Shown in pieces: positions 5,823 through 8,661 of a DNA stretch of 8,661 nt (position 1 is the stretch's first letter; every line of letters starts with the position of its first letter). A program made the position numbers and the translations under genes. This stretch comes from Pseudomonadota bacterium (GTDB taxonomy: Bacteria; Myxococcota_A; UBA796; SXON01), in contig SXOM01000143.1 in NCBI GenBank assembly GCA_005776735.1, positions 1 through 8,661 of the forward strand, read 5' to 3'. The notes under the pieces are model-generated. The model was not told where the DNA came from. It saw only the letters and a list, made by a program, of their open reading frames with translations, and did no database searches.

Positions 5823-7225
5823 TGGTGCTCCTGTGGTGGGCCGCCCCGGCGTGGGCGGGCGCGTTCACGCTCGTCGACTCCGGCGTCCGCGCCCAGGGGC
5901 GCGCGGGCGCGTTCGTGGCCGGCGCCGACGACCTCAGCGCCATCTGGTACAACCCGGCGGCGCTGGACAACCTCGACCGCCCGATGGCCAAGGTCGATCT
6001 CTGGGCCACCCAAGGCTGGGCGTGGTTCGACCGGGAAGACATCCCGGGGGTCAACCCGTTCCAGCCCACGCAGAGCGAAGCCCCGCCGGTGCTCGAGCCG
6101 ACCGGCGGTTTCGCGACGCGCCTGGGGGGCCTGCACCCGGCGCTGAAGGACACGACCCTGGGCATCGGCATGATGGTGCCCACGGGTTCGGACTTCGCGT
6201 GGCCGGCCGACGGGGCCCAGCGCTACGCGGTCATCGACTCCGCCATCCGCCAGGCCTACGTCGGCCCGAGCCTCGCCCACCGGTTCACCCCGTGGTTGGT
6301 GGTCGGCGCCGGTGTGCAGTACACGTTCCTGCAGGTCGATCAGTCGCTCGTGGCGACGATGTGCAACGCGGCCGACCCCGAGGCGTGCGGGAGTGACACC
6401 CCCACCGACGACGTGGTGCTCGACATCGCCGCGATGGACCCGTTCGCGCTGACGTGGAACGCCGGCGTGCTGGTGACGCCGCACCCGGCGGTGCGCGTCG
6501 GGCTGTCGGTCCAGCCGGGCGTGGCCTACGACGCCGCCGGCTCGACCACGAGCACCTTGTCGGAAGACAACGGCACGGTGCGCCCGTACCTCACCTCGGC
6601 CACCTTCGTCGACGAGGACGTCACGCTCCGGGTCCAGTTGCCGTGGACCGCCCGGGTCGGGGTCGAGGTCCGGCCGCACGCCCGCGTTCGCGTCGAGCTC
6701 GCGGGCACCTGGTCCGGCTGGAGCACCACCGACGCGCTGCGCGTCACCGACCTCGACCTGGAGCTCACCGGCACCTCCGACGGGCCGCTCAAGGGCGCGA
6801 GCATCCTCGTCACCGACGACGTCGAGCTGCCCACGGGCTTCGTGGACACCTGGAGCGTGCGGCTGGGGGGCCAGTGGCAGCCGCTCGACGTGCTCACCGT
6901 GCGCGCGGGGGTGTACGGGGAGACGGGGGCCACGCCCGACGGCATGGCCAACCCCGGCGTGGTCGACGGGGACAAGGGCGGCGCCGGCCTCGGCGCCACC
7001 GTACACATCGGGCCCCACTTCTTCGTCGACGCGGGCGGGCTCTACTCGGCGTGGCTCGACCGGAGCGTCGACGACTCGGCGTTCCAGCAGCCGGCCCTCC
7101 TGGTCGACTACACCGACTCCTTCCGCACGACGGTGGGGGGCGGGCGGGTGATCGGCAACGGCGAGTACCGCGCGAGCGCGTGGTCGGCGGGGCTCGGCCT
7201 CGGATGGAGCTTCGGTGGCGGCTGA
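5822..7225 (+). CDS. FadL/OmpP1/TodX-family outer-membrane transport barrel
   Basis: Outer-membrane beta-barrel of 467 residues, a family that lets hydrophobic compounds such as long-chain fatty acids or aromatic hydrocarbons pass the outer membrane by lateral diffusion. Starting at GTG 5822 gives a short hydrophobic signal peptide with predicted cleavage after APAWA, so the mature protein begins GAF. It continues SGVRAQGRAGAFVAGADD and then IWYNPAAL (NPA at 44-46), the N-terminal hatch signature of FadL proteins. The rest shows alternating amphipathic strands with many aromatic residues and ends GLGLGWSFGGG. The signal peptide has no basic residue; a TTG at 5786 would add an Arg but an odd Gly/Pro-rich leader, so the GTG is preferred. 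The start overlaps the upstream lipoprotein stop by one base and the end overlaps the permease gene by 11 bases, which suggests coupled translation. The substrate cannot be named from sequence. Confidence 0.88.
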   Translation: MVLLWWAAPAWAGAFTLVDSGVRAQGRAGAFVAGADDLSAIWYNPAALDNLDRPMAKVDLWATQGWAWFDREDIPGVNPFQPTQSEAPPVLEPTGGFATRLGGLHPALKDTTLGIGMMVPTGSDFAWPADGAQRYAVIDSAIRQAYVGPSLAHRFTPWLVVGAGVQYTFLQVDQSLVATMCNAADPEACGSDTPTDDVVLDIAAMDPFALTWNAGVLVTPHPAVRVGLSVQPGVAYDAAGSTTSTLSEDNGTVRPYLTSATFVDEDVTLRVQLPWTARVGVEVRPHARVRVELAGTWSGWSTTDALRVTDLDLELTGTSDGPLKGASILVTDDVELPTGFVDTWSVRLGGQWQPLDVLTVRAGVYGETGATPDGMANPGVVDGDKGGAGLGATVHIGPHFFVDAGGLYSAWLDRSVDDSAFQQPALLVDYTDSFRTTVGGGRVIGNGEYRASAWSAGLGLGWSFGGG

Positions 7226-8102
7226 CGAGGTCCTCGACGACCCCTCGGGCTCCGCCGCGGCGCCCGTGGCGGTGTCGGCGCCGTCCGGCCCGACCGGCCC
7301 GACGGCGGCGGGTGAGCTGCGGGTGCTGTGGGAGGCGCGCGGCCTGTTCTGGGCGCTCACGCTGAACGACCTGAAGGTGCGATACCTCGGGAGCAGCATC
7401 GGCCTCTTCTGGGCGATCGTGAACCCCGTGATCGAGATCGCGACCTACACCTTCGTGTTCCATGTGCTCCTGGACGTGAGGTTCCACACCGGCCAGACGA
7501 CCGGGCAGTACGTCCTGTTCCTCCTGTGTGGGATGGTCGCGTGGCACGGCTTCGCCGACGGCCTGGTGCGCGCGACCACGGTCATCACCAGCCACGCGCA
7601 CCTCATCCGCAAGGTGAACTTCCCGGCGGTGGTCCTGCCGGCGCAGGTCGTGGCGGCCGCCGGCGTCAACCAGCTCTTCCGCACCGCGGTGCTCCTGGTG
7701 GCCTGCATCCTCATCGGGGACGGGCTCACCTGGCACGCGCTGTTGCTCGCACCGTTCCTCGTGGCACAGGCGCTGTTTGCGTTGGGGGTGGGGATGTTCC
7801 TCTCGGTGTTGCACGTCTACTTCCGGGACGTGGGGCACTGGGTCAACGCGGCCCTGATGATCGGGCTCTTCGTCACCCCCGTGGTCTACCCGGCCTCGGC
7901 GTACCCGCGGGAGTTCTCGATGCTCCTGTACCCGAACCCGATGGCCCAGTACATCGGCATCTACCAGAACCTGCTGCTCGGCCACCGGCTGCCGACGGCG
8001 TTGACGTCGGTCCTGTACGCCCTGTTGGCCGCGGGCGTCGCGCTGGTGGTGGGGGCGAGCGTCTTTGCGCACAACCGGCGGCGCTTCGCCGACCTGGTGT
8101 AG
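7215..8102 (+). CDS. ABC-2 type permease, polysaccharide/teichoic-acid export type (Wzm/KpsM/TagG-like)
   Basis: Inner-membrane subunit of 295 residues of an ABC exporter that moves lipid-linked polysaccharide (O-antigen, capsule or similar) across the inner membrane. After a 33-residue Ala/Pro/Ser/Gly-rich N-terminus comes the family signature LNDLKVRYLGSSIGLFWAIVNP (50-71), then about six membrane segments near 61-86, 99-118, 143-168, 174-200, 207-228 and 263-283. HVYFRDVGHWV (200-210) and TPVVYPASAYP (221-231) are further typical blocks. GTG at 7215 overlaps the FadL-type gene by 11 bases and is preceded by GGAG at 7206-7209 with 5-base spacing. The protein needs an ATPase of the Wzt/KpsT/TagH type, yet the next gene lies on the other strand, so the partner must be encoded elsewhere. 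The C-terminus ends with a basic NRRR cluster after the last helix, consistent with a cytoplasmic tail. Confidence 0.9.
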   Translation: MAADEVLDDPSGSAAAPVAVSAPSGPTGPTAAGELRVLWEARGLFWALTLNDLKVRYLGSSIGLFWAIVNPVIEIATYTFVFHVLLDVRFHTGQTTGQYVLFLLCGMVAWHGFADGLVRATTVITSHAHLIRKVNFPAVVLPAQVVAAAGVNQLFRTAVLLVACILIGDGLTWHALLLAPFLVAQALFALGVGMFLSVLHVYFRDVGHWVNAALMIGLFVTPVVYPASAYPREFSMLLYPNPMAQYIGIYQNLLLGHRLPTALTSVLYALLAAGVALVVGASVFAHNRRRFADLV

Positions 8103-8105
8103 CGG

Positions 8106-8661
8106 CTACCGTCGCGCCCGACTGACCTCGTCGACCTGGGTGGCCAACGAGCCCACATCCATGCCGGCCGCCTTCATGCGCTCGAGCAGGAGCTTGCTGT
8201 CGACGAGGTAGCCGACGACCTCGGTGTTCGGCGGCATGCGCTCGCCCACCTCGGGGATGTTGGTGACGTGCTCGGCGATGCGCGCGGCCAGCGCGCGGAT
8301 CGCCGGGTCCTTCGATGCCGACGCGGCCTCGGCCTGGGCGGCCCACAAGCTGGGGGCGACCTGCAAGTGGCGCAACAGCCGCGTGGCGCTCTGCGGGGCG
8401 CCCGACGTCGGCACCGAGGAGATGCTCGAGCCCGACTCGCCGCCGGGGGTACCGCCGGCGCCCGGCATCCCGTTCTGCCCAGGGGTGCCCATCGAGCCGT
8501 CGCCCCCCGCGCTCATCCCGCCGGCGCCGCTCCCGCCCGCGTCGAGCTGGAGCGCACCGCGCTCGCCGGGACCGGTGCCCGCCATGCCGGCGGTGCCGGG
8601 AGACAAGCTGGACGCGCTGTCGGCGCTGCCGCCGCTGCTCGACCCCCCGCCGCCCGCGCCC
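8106..8661 (-). CDS. Gly-rich hypothetical protein, N-terminus outside the window
   Basis: The minus-strand frame is open from the stop at 8106-8108 to the window edge, giving 184 visible residues; the true start is probably beyond 8661 (a TTG at 8606 is possible but has no visible ribosome site). The visible N-terminal half is low complexity, rich in Gly, Ser and Ala, and includes eight consecutive Gly-X-Y triplets at 8436-8507. The C-terminal 100 residues look helical and more ordinary (SATRLLRHLQVAPSLWAAQ, then AIRALAARIAEHVTNIPEVGE and SKLLLERMKAAGMDVGSLATQ). I do not recognise a family. It could be a secreted or surface protein with a flexible Gly-rich linker, but no signal peptide can be seen because the start is missing. 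The stop lies 3 bases from that of the convergent permease gene. Confidence 0.65.
   Translation of the reverse strand, partial: GAGGGGSSSGGSADSASSLSPGTAGMAGTGPGERGALQLDAGGSGAGGMSAGGDGSMGTPGQNGMPGAGGTPGGESGSSISSVPTSGAPQSATRLLRHLQVAPSLWAAQAEAASASKDPAIRALAARIAEHVTNIPEVGERMPPNTEVVGYLVDSKLLLERMKAAGMDVGSLATQVDEVSRARR
8436..8507 (-). repeat. collagen-like Gly-X-Y stretch (eight triplets)
   Basis: On the minus strand the codons read GGD-GSM-GTP-GQN-GMP-GAG-GTP-GGE, with Pro at the Y position in three triplets. The run is short and sits in a generally Gly-rich region, so it may be just a flexible linker. The upstream part (GTAGMAG and GGSGAGGMS) shows the same tendency with interruptions. Confidence 0.5.

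Noticed and set aside
5738..7399. 553-codon open frame on the minus strand
   Set aside because: It is antisense to the FadL-type gene, with Arg/Ala/Val/Gly-biased composition and no recognisable domain.
6894..8072. 392-codon open frame on the minus strand
   Set aside because: It is antisense to the permease, whose membrane segments and family motifs are clear; its composition is charged and repetitive as expected for a shadow.

Overview
The window is very GC-rich DNA (roughly 70% or more by eye) with GTG starts, genes overlapping by a few bases, and several secreted or lipid-anchored proteins of types abundant in Myxococcota and related uncultured delta-proteobacterial lineages: MopE-type DDDCDG repeats, FG-GAP/ASPIC-UnbV proteins and DTGDT-type linkers after lipoboxes. 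I infer a Gram-negative, myxobacterium-like chromosome. There is no rRNA, tRNA, CRISPR array, insertion sequence or phage gene that I can see.

Left part (1-3969, plus strand): after about 90 bases of GC-rich upstream DNA with a possible extended -10 box, two overlapping genes encode predicted surface lipoproteins. The first (92-2383) carries eight MopE-like Cys/Asp-rich repeats followed by an L-type lectin domain. The second (2374-3969) has seven FG-GAP/VCBS Asp loops and a C-terminal ASPIC/UnbV domain. Both should bind Ca2+ or other metals on the outside of the cell.

Middle (3975-5048, minus strand): a full-length tryptophan 2,3-dioxygenase with the recognisable haem and substrate residues. 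It is the only clear metabolic enzyme here and has no kynurenine-pathway partner in the window. Its stop lies 5 bases from that of the FG-GAP gene, and its start lies 30 bases from the next, divergent gene.

Right part (5079-8102, plus strand): three genes overlapping end to start encode an unrecognised 247-residue lipoprotein, a FadL-type outer-membrane barrel, and an ABC-2 permease of the Wzm/KpsM/TagG polysaccharide-export type. The chain looks like one transcription unit for the cell envelope, but the ATPase partner of the permease is not in the window. The right edge (8106-8661, minus strand) holds the C-terminal part of a Gly-rich, partly collagen-like protein whose start lies outside; its stop is 3 bases from that of the permease.

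I did not find a clearly new defence or mobile system. The most unusual items are the MopE-repeat/lectin fusion with intact lectin metal ligands, the lipoprotein-FadL-permease chain, and possible leaderless starts with a GATAC box just before the start codon.
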